From Vibrio furnissii CIP 102972 (lineage in GTDB: Bacteria > Pseudomonadota > Gammaproteobacteria > Enterobacterales > Vibrionaceae), in the NCBI RefSeq assembly GCF_000176175.1, contig NZ_ACZP01000013.1, forward strand, positions 1,291,701-1,355,700: a stretch of 64,000 bases of DNA. Reading direction: 5' to 3'. Positions 1 to 7,502 of this stretch are shown here, in pieces. The translations under genes were made by a program, and so were the position numbers. The number at the start of each line of letters is the position of its first letter. Within the stretch, counting starts at the first letter, position 1. Below the pieces are notes generated by a model, which was given only the letters and a program-made list of their open reading frames with translations, was not told the DNA's origin and searched no databases.

Positions 1-128
1 CGATGACCGGCTTCCTGAAGTTGTTCGGCGAGGTAACGACCAGATGTGTCGTTCTCTTCTGTGCGCGTGTCAGATACCGTCAGAACGGCAATATTAGCAG
101 GCTGAAATTTGCTTTCTGCGTGACCCAT
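1..128 (-). CDS. moaB: MoaB, molybdenum cofactor biosynthesis protein (5' end only)
   Basis: Only the first 42 codons lie in the window; the gene runs off the left edge. The N-terminus reads MGHAESKFQPANIAVLTVSD and continues with TRTEENDTSG, typical of the MogA/MoaB family that handles adenylylation of molybdopterin (MoaB is the less well-defined paralogue). The start ATG is at 126-128. It lies 70 bp downstream of moaA on the same strand, so the two are probably co-transcribed from the Moco-RNA-controlled promoter, as in enterobacterial moa operons. Family assignment from the N-terminus and the neighbour is fairly safe; the remaining length and intactness cannot be judged. Confidence 0.85.
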   Translation of the reverse strand, partial: MGHAESKFQPANIAVLTVSDTRTEENDTSGRYLAEQLQEAGH

Positions 129-198
129 GAGTCCACCTTTATCAATAATCGTTGAATGTGCTGTCGGCCAGGCCCGTAAGCCCAGCAGAAAAAGAGAG

Positions 199-1188
199 TT
201 AACCGCCAATTGACGCCAAATGCGGCGTCATTCCGGTATTGCCATCATGCAGGAAGTGGCTGACCGATTTGGTTTGCAGTTGGGCTTGAATGCGCTCAAT
301 CAAGGCTTGGTTTTGTCCGTCCTCTTGCATGAGATCGCGCAGCTCAACACCGTGCTCGCCAAACAGACACAGGTGCAGCTTACCAAGCGCAGAGATGCGC
401 AGGCGATTACAACTGGTACAGAAGTTTTTCTCGTACGGCATGATGAGGCCAATTTCACCTTGGTAATCGGCATGTACAAACACTTGCGCCGGACCATCGT
501 TGTTGGCGCGCGCTTTGAGGATCCACCCATCAGCAATCAGTTGATTGCGAATCGCCGTGCCTGACACGTGATGGCGGTTGAACAGATCGTCCATTTCGCC
601 GGTCTGCATTAATTCGATAAAACGCAGTTGAATCGGACGATGTTTAATCCAGTTGAGAAATTGAGGCAGTTCCAACGCGTTCAGGTCCTTCATCAACACC
701 ACGTTGACTTTGACCTGCTCATAGCCGACTTCAAATGCACGGTCGATGCCTTGCATCACCTGATGAAAACGGTTTTCGCCGGTAATTTGGTGAAACATGC
801 GCGGGTCTAAGCTGTCGACACTGACATTGATATGGGTTAAGCCCGCCGCTTGCCACTCTTCAACACTTTTCGCCATGCGATAACCGTTGGTGGTCGTCGC
901 CACTTTTTGAATGCCCGGGGTCGATGCCACCGTATGAATAATGTCAGTAAAGTCTTTGCGTAGAGAGGGCTCACCGCCCGTAATGCGCACTTTGGAGGTC
1001 CCGCACGTGGCAAACGCATTCACAACACGTTTGATCTCCGGCAGGGTTAAAAAAGAGGAATTCTTATTCCCCGACGGGTGATACCCATCAGGTAAGCAAT
1101 AAGTGCATTTAAAGTTACAGACATCTGTAACCGATAAGCGTAAGTAGTAGAACTTACGCTGAAAACTATCTTCAAATTGTTGCGCCAC
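199..1188 (-). CDS. moaA: MoaA, GTP 3',8-cyclase
   Basis: Radical-SAM enzyme that rearranges GTP to 3',8-cyclo-7,8-dihydro-GTP, the first step of molybdopterin synthesis, in the cytosol. Visible are the N-terminal CxxxCxxC cluster motif (Cys24, 28, 31 in CNFKCTYC), the GGEP SAM motif ([11 protein letters not shown]), and the C-terminal second cluster [10 protein letters not shown] followed by a third Cys about 13 residues on. I place the start at a GTG (1188), giving 329 residues beginning MAQQFEDSF. This matches the usual family length and sits about 5 bp after a good GGAAAGG ribosome site; a TTG five codons upstream is in frame but would lie inside that ribosome site. The C-terminus lacks the double glycine plus extras seen in some homologues but ends in SIGG, the normal GG tail. 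Confidence 0.95.
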   Translation of the reverse strand: MAQQFEDSFQRKFYYLRLSVTDVCNFKCTYCLPDGYHPSGNKNSSFLTLPEIKRVVNAFATCGTSKVRITGGEPSLRKDFTDIIHTVASTPGIQKVATTTNGYRMAKSVEEWQAAGLTHINVSVDSLDPRMFHQITGENRFHQVMQGIDRAFEVGYEQVKVNVVLMKDLNALELPQFLNWIKHRPIQLRFIELMQTGEMDDLFNRHHVSGTAIRNQLIADGWILKARANNDGPAQVFVHADYQGEIGLIMPYEKNFCTSCNRLRISALGKLHLCLFGEHGVELRDLMQEDGQNQALIERIQAQLQTKSVSHFLHDGNTGMTPHLASIGG

Positions 1189-1189
1189 G

Positions 1190-1345
1190 TCACACCTTTC
1201 CAAACACGGGAGGCATAACCATTTCCAACTATGCCCTTGTGGCTCGAGACCACTGGCTTATTCACCATATCCTACCGCAGGACTTAGCTGAATAAGCTCG
1301 GAGTAATGGCAACTAATGCGCCCACGTTATGGGTTACTCATTAGC
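1190..1345 (-). ncRNA. Moco RNA motif (molybdenum cofactor leader) of moaA
   Basis: The leader between 1345 and the moaA start, read on the minus strand, carries the landmarks I associate with the Moco RNA family: an ACTCCGAGC element, a CCAGTGGTCT...GAGCCAC hairpin region, then GGGCAT...TGCCTCCCGTGTTTGG just before the ribosome site. These candidate RNAs lie upstream of moaA in gammaproteobacteria and are proposed to sense molybdenum or tungsten cofactor. The terminal GCCTCCC can pair with the ribosome-site side, giving an obvious switching arrangement. Boundaries are approximate; recognition is from memory of the consensus, not from a covariance search. Confidence 0.72.
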
Positions 1346-1497
1346 AGCTGCTTGGTAAAATACTTAAAAAGAGTGCGGGATTCCAGTGTAAACGCGAAAA
1401 AAACTTGCGTGTTACTCAAATTACCCCGAAATCATTATGAGATATAAATCGTATCCTCTAAATTGTAGCGGATTGTAAAAATATAAGAAGAAGAGAG
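1346..1497. other. Divergent promoter region moaA / yvcK-like gene
   Basis: AT-rich spacer between the Moco RNA and the plus-strand gene starting at 1498. It should hold promoters for both directions. I see a run resembling TATAAAT near 1441-1447 but no well-spaced -35 box, and no palindrome that I can name. Confidence 0.3.
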
Positions 1498-2388
1498 ATG
1501 ACTCTGTATCAAAACAAAAAAGTGGTCGCAATTGGCGGTGGCCACGGTTTAGGACGCATGTTGGCTGCGTTAAAAGTGTTTGGGGCCAATGCCACAGGCA
1601 TCGTCACCACCACCGACAACGGCGGATCCACCGGGCGCATTCGTCATTGCCAAGGCGGTATTGCGTGGGGCGACACCCGTAACTGCATTAATCAGCTCAT
1701 CACCGAACCGTCGATCAGTTCGATGATGTTCGAATATCGCTTCAAAGGCGCCGGCGAGCTGGATGGCCATAATCTGGGCAACTTGATGCTCACGGCGTTG
1801 GATCATCTGTCCGTTCGCCCGCTGGAAGCGATCAATTTGATCCGCAGCATGCTGAAAGTGGATGTGAATATCGTCCCGATGTCCGAGCACCCGTCTGATC
1901 TCAAAGCGCTGTCGATGGATGGCAAATGGGTGACCGGCGAAACCAGCGTGGATGAAATGCAGCAGGATTTACGTCGTCTGGATCTTGAACCTGAAGTTCC
2001 GGCCACACGTGAAGGGGTCGTCGCGCTGTCTGAAGCTGATGCGATCATTCTGGGCCCTGGTAGTTTTCTCACCAGTATTATGCCGCCGCTGCTGCTCCCT
2101 GAACTCGGTCAGGCCATCGAAAACAATCGCCACGCGAAACTAATTTTCGTGGAAAACTTATCGCCCGAATATGGCCCCGCAGGTCGCATGACGCTGCGCC
2201 AAAAGCTCGAGTGGTGCGAGCGCGCCTGTCATGGTCGAAAAATTGATGTGGTTCTGGGGGATGAAGCGCATGCGGATTTAGACAGTGACTGGAATTGCGT
2301 CACCCGTGATTTAGCATCACCCAACCGCGACTGGCGTCACGACCGGGTGAAATTGCGTAAAGCCATTGAAGAGCAGTTAAGCAATTAA
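1498..2388 (+). CDS. ybhK: YvcK/CofD-like family protein (UDP-sugar-binding, YbhK type)
   Basis: 296 residues, matching the YvcK/YbhK branch of the CofD-like family. The N-terminus VVAIGGGHGLGRMLAALKV is the nucleotide-sugar-binding glycine loop, followed by GIVTTTDNGGSTGRIR, a family signature, and a second conserved stretch AIILGPGSFLTSIMPPLLLPE. Bacillus YvcK binds UDP-GlcNAc and affects carbon use and cell shape; the E. coli homologue YbhK is poorly characterised, so function here is inferred by family only. A purine-rich ribosome site (AAGAAGAGAG) abuts the ATG. The 3' end overlaps the end of convergent luxU by 12 bp. Confidence 0.88.
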   Translation: MTLYQNKKVVAIGGGHGLGRMLAALKVFGANATGIVTTTDNGGSTGRIRHCQGGIAWGDTRNCINQLITEPSISSMMFEYRFKGAGELDGHNLGNLMLTALDHLSVRPLEAINLIRSMLKVDVNIVPMSEHPSDLKALSMDGKWVTGETSVDEMQQDLRRLDLEPEVPATREGVVALSEADAIILGPGSFLTSIMPPLLLPELGQAIENNRHAKLIFVENLSPEYGPAGRMTLRQKLEWCERACHGRKIDVVLGDEAHADLDSDWNCVTRDLASPNRDWRHDRVKLRKAIEEQLSN

Positions 2389-2715
2389 CTGCGCATAGCT
2401 CTGACGTGTATGCTGGATAAGGTCAATCATCATGGCCGTATCCAGCGTTGCATCAATGGTACTTCCCAGCTTCGCGCGACTGTCAATGTCAATCGCTTTC
2501 GCACACAATTGATCCGCACCAAAACTGGCGGCACTGCTTTTCAGGGCGTGGCTAATTTCTTTGAGGTATTCCAGCTTATCGCCAAAGGTGACATCACTGA
2601 GATTGTTGCGATAAGTATCGAGTTCACCTAAGAAAATCTCCACCAATACCGGGACGTTTTCTTCACCAATTTCTTGGGCCAGATTATCAATTTTGCTGAG
2701 ATTCATCAGTTCCAT
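2377..2715 (-). CDS. luxU: LuxU, quorum-sensing phosphorelay protein
   Basis: Small 112-residue histidine phosphotransfer (Hpt) protein that carries phosphate from the hybrid sensors (LuxN/LuxPQ/CqsS type) to LuxO. The phosphorylated histidine is His56 in ISHALKSSAASFGA, the Hpt signature. It starts 6 bp after the luxO stop, so luxO-luxU is a two-gene operon. An internal Met at residue 4 is an alternative start. The last 12 bp overlap convergent ybhK, meaning the two transcripts overlap tail-to-tail. Identity is strongly supported by motif plus neighbour. Confidence 0.95.
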   Translation of the reverse strand: MELMNLSKIDNLAQEIGEENVPVLVEIFLGELDTYRNNLSDVTFGDKLEYLKEISHALKSSAASFGADQLCAKAIDIDSRAKLGSTIDATLDTAMMIDLIQHTRQSYAQLIA

Positions 2716-2721
2716 GTGCGC

Positions 2722-4125
2722 TTACTTTTCCTTTTCCTGCACCTTTTCATTCCAGGTTTGCAGCTTGCGGTAGATGGTGGATGGACTGACATCCAAATAG
2801 CCCGCAGCACGCGGAATATTGCCATCACAGGCCTCGATTGCTTTTTCGATCGCCTGCTTTTCTGTCATCCATAACGGGAAAATTTCATGCACCGACACCG
2901 GCGCTGGGCTGGCTTTCGGGACATTGATGCGTGAGTCACTCAATTGGTTCAGCGGTGGCGGCAGCATTGTCAGCGCAATTTCACGCCCTTCATTAAGCAC
3001 CACCACGTTGCGCAGCACGTTCTGCAGCTGGCGCACGTTCCCCGGCCATTCGTACTGTTTGAAGCGCTCTACGACATCTGGCGCCAAACGCACAAAGCCT
3101 TTGCCTTCTTCTTTCGACATGTACCCCAGTAGTGAATACGCGATTTCAATCACATCATCGCCGCGCTCACGCAAAGGGGGCAGATGCAACGGAATCACGT
3201 ACAGACGGTAATACAAGTCTTCACGAAAACGCCCTTCTTGCACTTCTTTCCAAGGGTCACGGTTGGTCGCACACACAAAACGCACGTCCACACTCTTCAT
3301 TTTAGACGATCCGACTTTCTGGAAGGTCCCGGTCTGAATAAAACGCAGCAGCTTGGTTTGCAGATCCAAATCCATTTCACACAGCTCGTCCAAGAACAAG
3401 GTGCCGCCATCGGCCAGTTCTGCCGCGCCCTGACGATCCGTCGCCGCGCCAGTAAACGCACCTTTGACGTGACCGAACAACTCACTTTCAATCAGATCTT
3501 TGGGAATGGCCGCACAGTTAATAGCAATGAACGGCTTGTCGCCGCGCTTGCTGGCTGCATGGATGGCTTCGGCGCACACCTCTTTGCCGGTACCACTTTC
3601 GCCGGTAATGAAAATACTCGCTTTACTGGTGGCCGCAGAGTCGATGGTGCGATACACCGCCAACATGGTCTGGCTGCTGCCAATGAACCCTTGGTAATTC
3701 TGATTACCCGGATTGTCGGTCTCGTTTTTGAGTTTGTTTGCCTTGCGAATGGCGTTGTTGACCGTCACACGCAAACGGTCGGCTTCGCACGGTTTGATGA
3801 GGAAATCTTGCGCGCCGTGGCGCATGGCTTCGACGGCGGTATCAATGGAGCCATGCGCCGTCATAAAAATCACCGGCACATCCGGTGAACGCTGTTTCAC
3901 CGCATGCAAGACGTCCATACCCGTCATGTCCGGCAGGCGCAGATCGAGGAGGATCAGATCCGGCTCGCGATGGGCGATACTCTCGATCGCTTCACGTCCC
4001 GTTCCGACAATGTTGATATCGATCTCGAGCGGTGTCAGGTACGAACGATACAACGCCGCAACCGACGCCGTGTCTTCGACCATCAGCAAATATTTCGCTT
4101 TATGATGAATATCATTTAATTGCAT
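2722..4125 (-). CDS. luxO: LuxO, sigma-54-dependent quorum-sensing response regulator
   Basis: 467 residues in three parts: receiver domain (phospho-acceptor Asp61 in [10 protein letters not shown]), AAA+ sigma-54 activator domain (Walker A GESGTGKE, the sigma-54-contacting GAFTGA loop, Walker B GGTLFLDE), and a Fis-type helix-turn-helix ([20 protein letters not shown]). At low cell density phospho-LuxO activates qrr small-RNA promoters; the divergent qrr1 promoter with two candidate LuxO sites lies just upstream. A Met at residue 15 (MVEDTASV) is the start used in shorter LuxO numbering, where the phospho-Asp is Asp47. No inactivating change is visible in the motifs, so the pathway looks functional. 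Confidence 0.97.
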   Translation of the reverse strand: MQLNDIHHKAKYLLMVEDTASVAALYRSYLTPLEIDINIVGTGREAIESIAHREPDLILLDLRLPDMTGMDVLHAVKQRSPDVPVIFMTAHGSIDTAVEAMRHGAQDFLIKPCEADRLRVTVNNAIRKANKLKNETDNPGNQNYQGFIGSSQTMLAVYRTIDSAATSKASIFITGESGTGKEVCAEAIHAASKRGDKPFIAINCAAIPKDLIESELFGHVKGAFTGAATDRQGAAELADGGTLFLDELCEMDLDLQTKLLRFIQTGTFQKVGSSKMKSVDVRFVCATNRDPWKEVQEGRFREDLYYRLYVIPLHLPPLRERGDDVIEIAYSLLGYMSKEEGKGFVRLAPDVVERFKQYEWPGNVRQLQNVLRNVVVLNEGREIALTMLPPPLNQLSDSRINVPKASPAPVSVHEIFPLWMTEKQAIEKAIEACDGNIPRAAGYLDVSPSTIYRKLQTWNEKVQEKEK

Positions 4126-4143
4126 AGCCTAGCCATTTATCGT

Positions 4144-4186
4144 TTGCATTTTGCTTAATAGTCGCATTTGAAGTTGCATTTTGCAA
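4144..4186. promoter_or_regulatory. Two candidate LuxO-binding sites (qrr1 UAS / luxO autoregulation)
   Basis: TTGCATTTTGC occurs twice: 4144-4154 and, as the perfect palindrome TTGCATTTTGCAA, at 4174-4186. This matches the TTGCA-N3-TGCAA pattern known for LuxO. The sites lie 65-110 bp upstream of the qrr1 sigma-54 promoter and 20-60 bp upstream of the luxO start, so they can serve both activation of qrr1 and LuxO autorepression. Confidence 0.8.
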
Positions 4187-4250
4187 ATTCAAAGCCATAT
4201 TACCGTAAAAATAATGTCAGAATTTTCTTAGAATCACACAGATACAAACT

Positions 4251-4265
4251 GGCACAGAATATGCT
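4251..4265 (+). promoter_or_regulatory. Sigma-54 promoter of qrr1
   Basis: TGGCACAGAATATGCTT gives the -24 TGGCAC and -12 (A)TGCT elements with the canonical 10-bp GG-to-GC spacing. The GC dinucleotide is about 12 bp before the predicted qrr1 start at about 4276. Confidence 0.9.
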
Positions 4266-4275
4266 TTTATTGAAT

Positions 4276-4371
4276 TGACCCGAGAGGGTCACCTAGCCAA
4301 CTGACGTTGTTAGTGAATATGATATTCACGATATAACAGCCAATAGAACCGTTTCTATTGGCTATTTTTTT
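4276..4371 (+). ncRNA. qrr1: Qrr1 quorum regulatory small RNA
   Basis: About 96 nt, transcribed divergently from luxO. It begins with a TGACCC/GGGTCA 5' stem-loop, then carries the invariant Qrr core CACCTAGCCAACTGACGTTG which pairs with hapR/luxR-type and aphA-type mRNAs with Hfq, a second stem (GTGAATATGATATTCAC), and ends in the AGCCAATAG...CTATTGGCT terminator with a T run at 4364-4371. The terminator T run runs into the stop codon of convergent uvrB (4370-4372), so the RNA overlaps the uvrB 3' end by a base or two. Sequence identity with the Qrr family is unmistakable. Confidence 0.96.
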
Positions 4372-6400
4372 AGCTGTTGACGATGAACTGCTGGCGCAAT
4401 GCCTCAAGTTGGTCACGTTTTTCCGCTGCCAATTCAAACTCCAAATCCTGTGCATGTTTGTACATCTGAGCTTCGAGTTTGTTGATCTCTTTTTCCAACT
4501 GCTGTGGTGTCATAGTATCGTAGCTGGCTGACGTTTCCGCAACTTTCGCCAATGGCACAACTTTGCTGGTGCGCTGTTTACGCGATTTCGTGATATCTCC
4601 CAACTCCATGATATCTTTCACATTACGTTTCAATGCTTGGGGTTGAATGCCCATGGCTTCATTGTACGCTTGTTGTTTTTCACGACGGCGGTTGGTCTCA
4701 TCCATCGCTTTTTTCATCGACTTGGTGATGTTGTCCGCGTACAGAATCGCTCGACCTTCCAGGTTACGTGCTGCGCGGCCGATGGTCTGAATCAATGACC
4801 GCTCCGAACGCAAGAAACCCTCTTTATCGGCATCCAGAATCGCCACCAGCGACACTTCCGGCATATCCAGACCTTCACGCAGTAAGTTAATGCCCACTAA
4901 CACGTCAAACAGCCCTAAACGGAGGTCACGAATAATTTCCACCCGCTCCACAGTATCGATGTCTGAGTGTAGGTAACGTACTTTCACATCGTGTTCATGT
5001 AGGTATTCGGTTAAATCTTCCGCCATGCGTTTGGTCAGCGTCGTCACCAGCACTCGCTCATCTTTCGCGGCGCGAATACGAATCTCAGACAACAGATCGT
5101 CAACCTGAGTCGCCACTGGGCGAACTTCCAATTCAGGGTCAAGCAAACCGGTCGGACGCACCACTTGATCGGCGATGTCGTTGCCCGATTTTTCCAACTC
5201 GTAATTGCCTGGCGTCGCCGAGACAAAAATGGTTTGCGGCGCCAATGCCTCGAACTCTTCAAATTTCAGGGGGCGGTTGTCCAGTGCCGATGGCAGACGA
5301 AAACCATATTCCACCAACGTCTCTTTCCGGGAACGGTCACCTTTATACATCGCGCCAATTTGTGGCACCGTCACGTGAGATTCATCGATCACCAATAACC
5401 CATCGTGAGGCAGGTAATCAAATAGGGTCGGAGGCGGCTCGCCTTCCGAACGGCCACTGAGATATCGCGAGTAGTTTTCAATCCCCGAGCAGAAACCCAG
5501 CTCGTTCATCATTTCGATATCAAACTGAGTGCGTTGCGAAATACGTTGCTCTTCCAACAGCTTATTATTGTCGAGCAAGTATTGGCGACGTGACGCCAGC
5601 TCCACTTTGATGTGCTCGATCGCCTCAAGAATACGCTCGCGCGGGGTGACATAGTGGGTTTTAGGATAGACCGTAAAACGAGGCAAATCGCGCTGCTTAA
5701 TCGCCCCCGTCAGCGGGTCAAAAATACTGATGCACTCCACTTCATCATCAAACATCTCCACGCGCACGGCATCTTGGTCTGACTCTGCCGGAAAGATGTC
5801 TATCACTTCGCCGCGTACACGGAACTGACCGCGTTCAAATGCCACATCGTTGCGTGAATACTGCAACTCCGCCAGCCGACGCAGCATGTCACGCTGATTA
5901 ATCACATCACCACGGCGCAAATGCAACATCATTTTCAGATAAGAATCCGGGTCACCCAGACCATAAATCGCCGACACTGACGCCACGATAATCGCATCTT
6001 TCCGTTCTAACAGTGCTTTGGTGGCCGACAGACGCATCTGCTCAATGTGGGCGTTGACCGCCGCATCTTTCTCGATAAAGGTATCGGTAGTGGGCACATA
6101 CGCTTCAGGCTGGTAATAGTCGTAATAAGAGACGAAATACTCCACCGCATTGTTCGGAAAGAAACTTTTCATCTCGCCATACAACTGGGCAGCCAAGGTT
6201 TTATTCGGTGCCAGCAAAATCGTCGGACGCTGCGCTTTCGCGATCACATTCGCTAAGGTAAATGTTTTCCCTGAACCCGTTACCCCAAGTAGCGTCTGGT
6301 GAGCCAAACCCGCATCGACACCGTCTAACAGTTGTCGAATGGCTTCGGGCTGATCACCAGAAGGTTGATACTCGGAGACCAATTCAAATGCTTTGCTCAT
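4370..6400 (-). CDS. uvrB: UvrB, excinuclease ABC subunit B
   Basis: 676 residues, the normal length. DNA-damage recognition subunit of nucleotide excision repair; receives DNA from UvrA and recruits UvrC. Walker A GVTGSGKT (about 40-47), the beta-hairpin tyrosines in [14 protein letters not shown], helicase motifs through QTIGRAARN, and the C-terminal UVR coiled coil (ENKLEAQ-like [17 protein letters not shown]) that binds UvrC are all present. A LexA box overlaps the region 15-35 bp before the ATG, so SOS induction is expected. Its 3' end abuts the qrr1 terminator, which probably also serves as a roadblock between the convergent transcripts. Confidence 0.98.
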   Translation of the reverse strand: MSKAFELVSEYQPSGDQPEAIRQLLDGVDAGLAHQTLLGVTGSGKTFTLANVIAKAQRPTILLAPNKTLAAQLYGEMKSFFPNNAVEYFVSYYDYYQPEAYVPTTDTFIEKDAAVNAHIEQMRLSATKALLERKDAIIVASVSAIYGLGDPDSYLKMMLHLRRGDVINQRDMLRRLAELQYSRNDVAFERGQFRVRGEVIDIFPAESDQDAVRVEMFDDEVECISIFDPLTGAIKQRDLPRFTVYPKTHYVTPRERILEAIEHIKVELASRRQYLLDNNKLLEEQRISQRTQFDIEMMNELGFCSGIENYSRYLSGRSEGEPPPTLFDYLPHDGLLVIDESHVTVPQIGAMYKGDRSRKETLVEYGFRLPSALDNRPLKFEEFEALAPQTIFVSATPGNYELEKSGNDIADQVVRPTGLLDPELEVRPVATQVDDLLSEIRIRAAKDERVLVTTLTKRMAEDLTEYLHEHDVKVRYLHSDIDTVERVEIIRDLRLGLFDVLVGINLLREGLDMPEVSLVAILDADKEGFLRSERSLIQTIGRAARNLEGRAILYADNITKSMKKAMDETNRRREKQQAYNEAMGIQPQALKRNVKDIMELGDITKSRKQRTSKVVPLAKVAETSASYDTMTPQQLEKEINKLEAQMYKHAQDLEFELAAEKRDQLEALRQQFIVNS

Positions 6401-6414
6401 GTCGTCCTCATTAT

Positions 6415-6434
6415 GCCTGGGTATCTATACAGTT
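6415..6434 (-). promoter_or_regulatory. LexA (SOS) box of uvrB
   Basis: Reading toward uvrB the site is AACTGTATAGATACCCAGGC, i.e. CTG-N10-CAG with a TA-rich core, the LexA consensus. The centre is about 25 bp upstream of the uvrB start. Confidence 0.85.
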
Positions 6435-6719
6435 TATTGTCGCTTTACGTCCCCACCAAAGGCAAGCAAATATTCCGCTTGTGGCGACGAATCGACCAAT
6501 CCTCAATGCCTTCATCAACATACGGTCAGCTTGTGCTTTCGATCGCGTAAAAAATTGAAATAGTATTGGCTTCTAAAAAATGACTTTGGTATTATTCTCA
6601 GCCCTATCTGCCGTCCGGCACCTTTTCTCCTAAAAAATAATCCACGGGTTTTCCCCAGTTTTTCTAAATTTAACCTCAATTTAACATCCATTACCATTCA
6701 ATTACTCAGTTAGATCTTC

Positions 6720-6867
6720 TGTGGATAATTAAGAAAAAACCAATAAAACCAACCCAATAGCCATAAATGGAAATCGATTGCATCGTGCAATTTAGTCACA
6801 CGTGGTCTAGAAAATATAATTGCTCAAGATTCATTAACACACTTATCCACAAATTTAGTGGATAAGT
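6720..6867. promoter_or_regulatory. DnaA-box-like cluster between uvrB and tRNA-Asn
   Basis: TGTGGATAA (6720-6728) and TTATCCACA (6843-6851) are perfect DnaA boxes; AGTGGATAA (6857-6865) differs at one position. The last two form a perfect 10-bp inverted repeat (ACTTATCCAC / GTGGATAAGT, 7-bp spacer). A weaker TAATCCACG lies at 6638-6646. I recall that the E. coli uvrB upstream region also contains a DnaA site, so DnaA control of uvrB is a reasonable reading. The rest of 6435-6950 is AT-rich with no other recognised element. Confidence 0.55.
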
Positions 6868-6951
6868 AAATCAAGCGCATACCCTGTAAGGGGTACAGAA
6901 AAGTAAAGCGTTTCGAAGAAATTTTTTTCGCCGATTTTTCAGCCGCAAAGG

Positions 6952-6980
6952 TTGACACACCAATCTCAGCTCGCTACCAT
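6952..6980 (+). promoter_or_regulatory. Sigma-70 promoter of tRNA-Asn
   Basis: TTGACA (6952-6957), 17-bp spacer, TACCAT (6975-6980), followed by a GC-rich discriminator (CCGCCCCGC) typical of stringently controlled stable-RNA promoters. Confidence 0.85.
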
Positions 6981-6999
6981 CCGCCCCGCATTCAGCAAT

Positions 7000-7075
7000 T
7001 CCCCCTTAGTTCAGTCGGTAGAACGGCGGACTGTTAATCCGTATGTCGCAAGTTCAAGTCTTGCAGGGGGAGCCA
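7000..7075 (+). tRNA. tRNA-Asn (anticodon GTT)
   Basis: 76 nt cloverleaf. The acceptor stem TCCCCCT pairs with AGGGGGA; the D arm contains TTCAGTCGGTAGAAC, the anticodon loop CTGTTAATC places GTT at 7033-7035, the T arm holds GTTCAAGTC, and the 3' CCA is encoded at 7073-7075. It is a single gene with its own promoter and terminator. Confidence 0.97.
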
Positions 7076-7083
7076 AATTCGAA

Positions 7084-7115
7084 AGCCCAGCGAATCAATC
7101 GCTGGGCTTTTTTCG
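7084..7115 (+). terminator. Intrinsic terminator after tRNA-Asn
   Basis: AGCCCAGCG / CGCTGGGCT hairpin followed directly by TTTTTTCGTTTT. Confidence 0.9.
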
Positions 7116-7243
7116 TTTTATCTCGTCGAAAATAGAGAGCATATCTCGATGACATTTTCCGCCCCTGAGTCAACCCCGGCTGAATCCCGCTGACACTAAC
7201 CATACGGCCGTGTGCCCTGCTCTCACCTATCGCGCCTTGTCTT

Positions 7244-7321
7244 GTCATCCAGTCATCCAGTCATCCAGTCATCCAGTCATCCAGTCATCCAGTCATCCAG
7301 TCATCCAGTCATCCAGTCATC
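7244..7321. repeat. Octanucleotide tandem repeat (GTCATCCA, nine units plus a partial one)
   Basis: Nine perfect, uninterrupted copies of GTCATCCA followed by GTCATC. It lies between the tRNA-Asn terminator and the pyruvate formate-lyase start, about 180 bp before the latter, in non-coding DNA. Perfect 8-bp arrays like this change length by slippage, so copy number probably differs between strains. The flanks (7116-7243 and 7322-7502) hold no gene I can support; the right flank is very AT-rich and must contain the promoter of the next gene. Confidence 0.95.
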
Positions 7322-7502
7322 ATTTTTTGTATAAAAACGACTATAGCCATCTGTTTTTAAAATTAATGCACAAAAATCATTTAAAAAATGAAAAGCATTC
7401 ATTTTACTCATACAGATTAAATCCATACGATTTCAGTGGTTAAGAATGGTTCCGTCCACTCGTCGCCTCCATTCTATTTATCAATAACTTAGGGATTTAT
7501 TT

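Noticed and set aside
2377..2388. Frameshift or mis-annotation at the ybhK/luxU junction
   Set aside because: Both reading frames are complete and of family length; the genes are simply convergent and overlap by 12 bp.
6720..6867. Chromosomal replication origin
   Set aside because: DnaA boxes are too few and none of the usual neighbours (gidA/mnmG, mioC, dnaA, rctB) is present; regulatory boxes are a simpler reading.
7000..7075. tRNA-Asn as an integration site for a mobile element
   Set aside because: No duplicated tRNA 3' end, integrase or phage gene follows; the adjacent DNA is a repeat and a metabolic gene.
7210..7443. Open frame across the octanucleotide repeat
   Set aside because: Its protein is mostly repeat-encoded (SHPVIQSS) with no ribosome site; an artefact of a repeat lacking stops.
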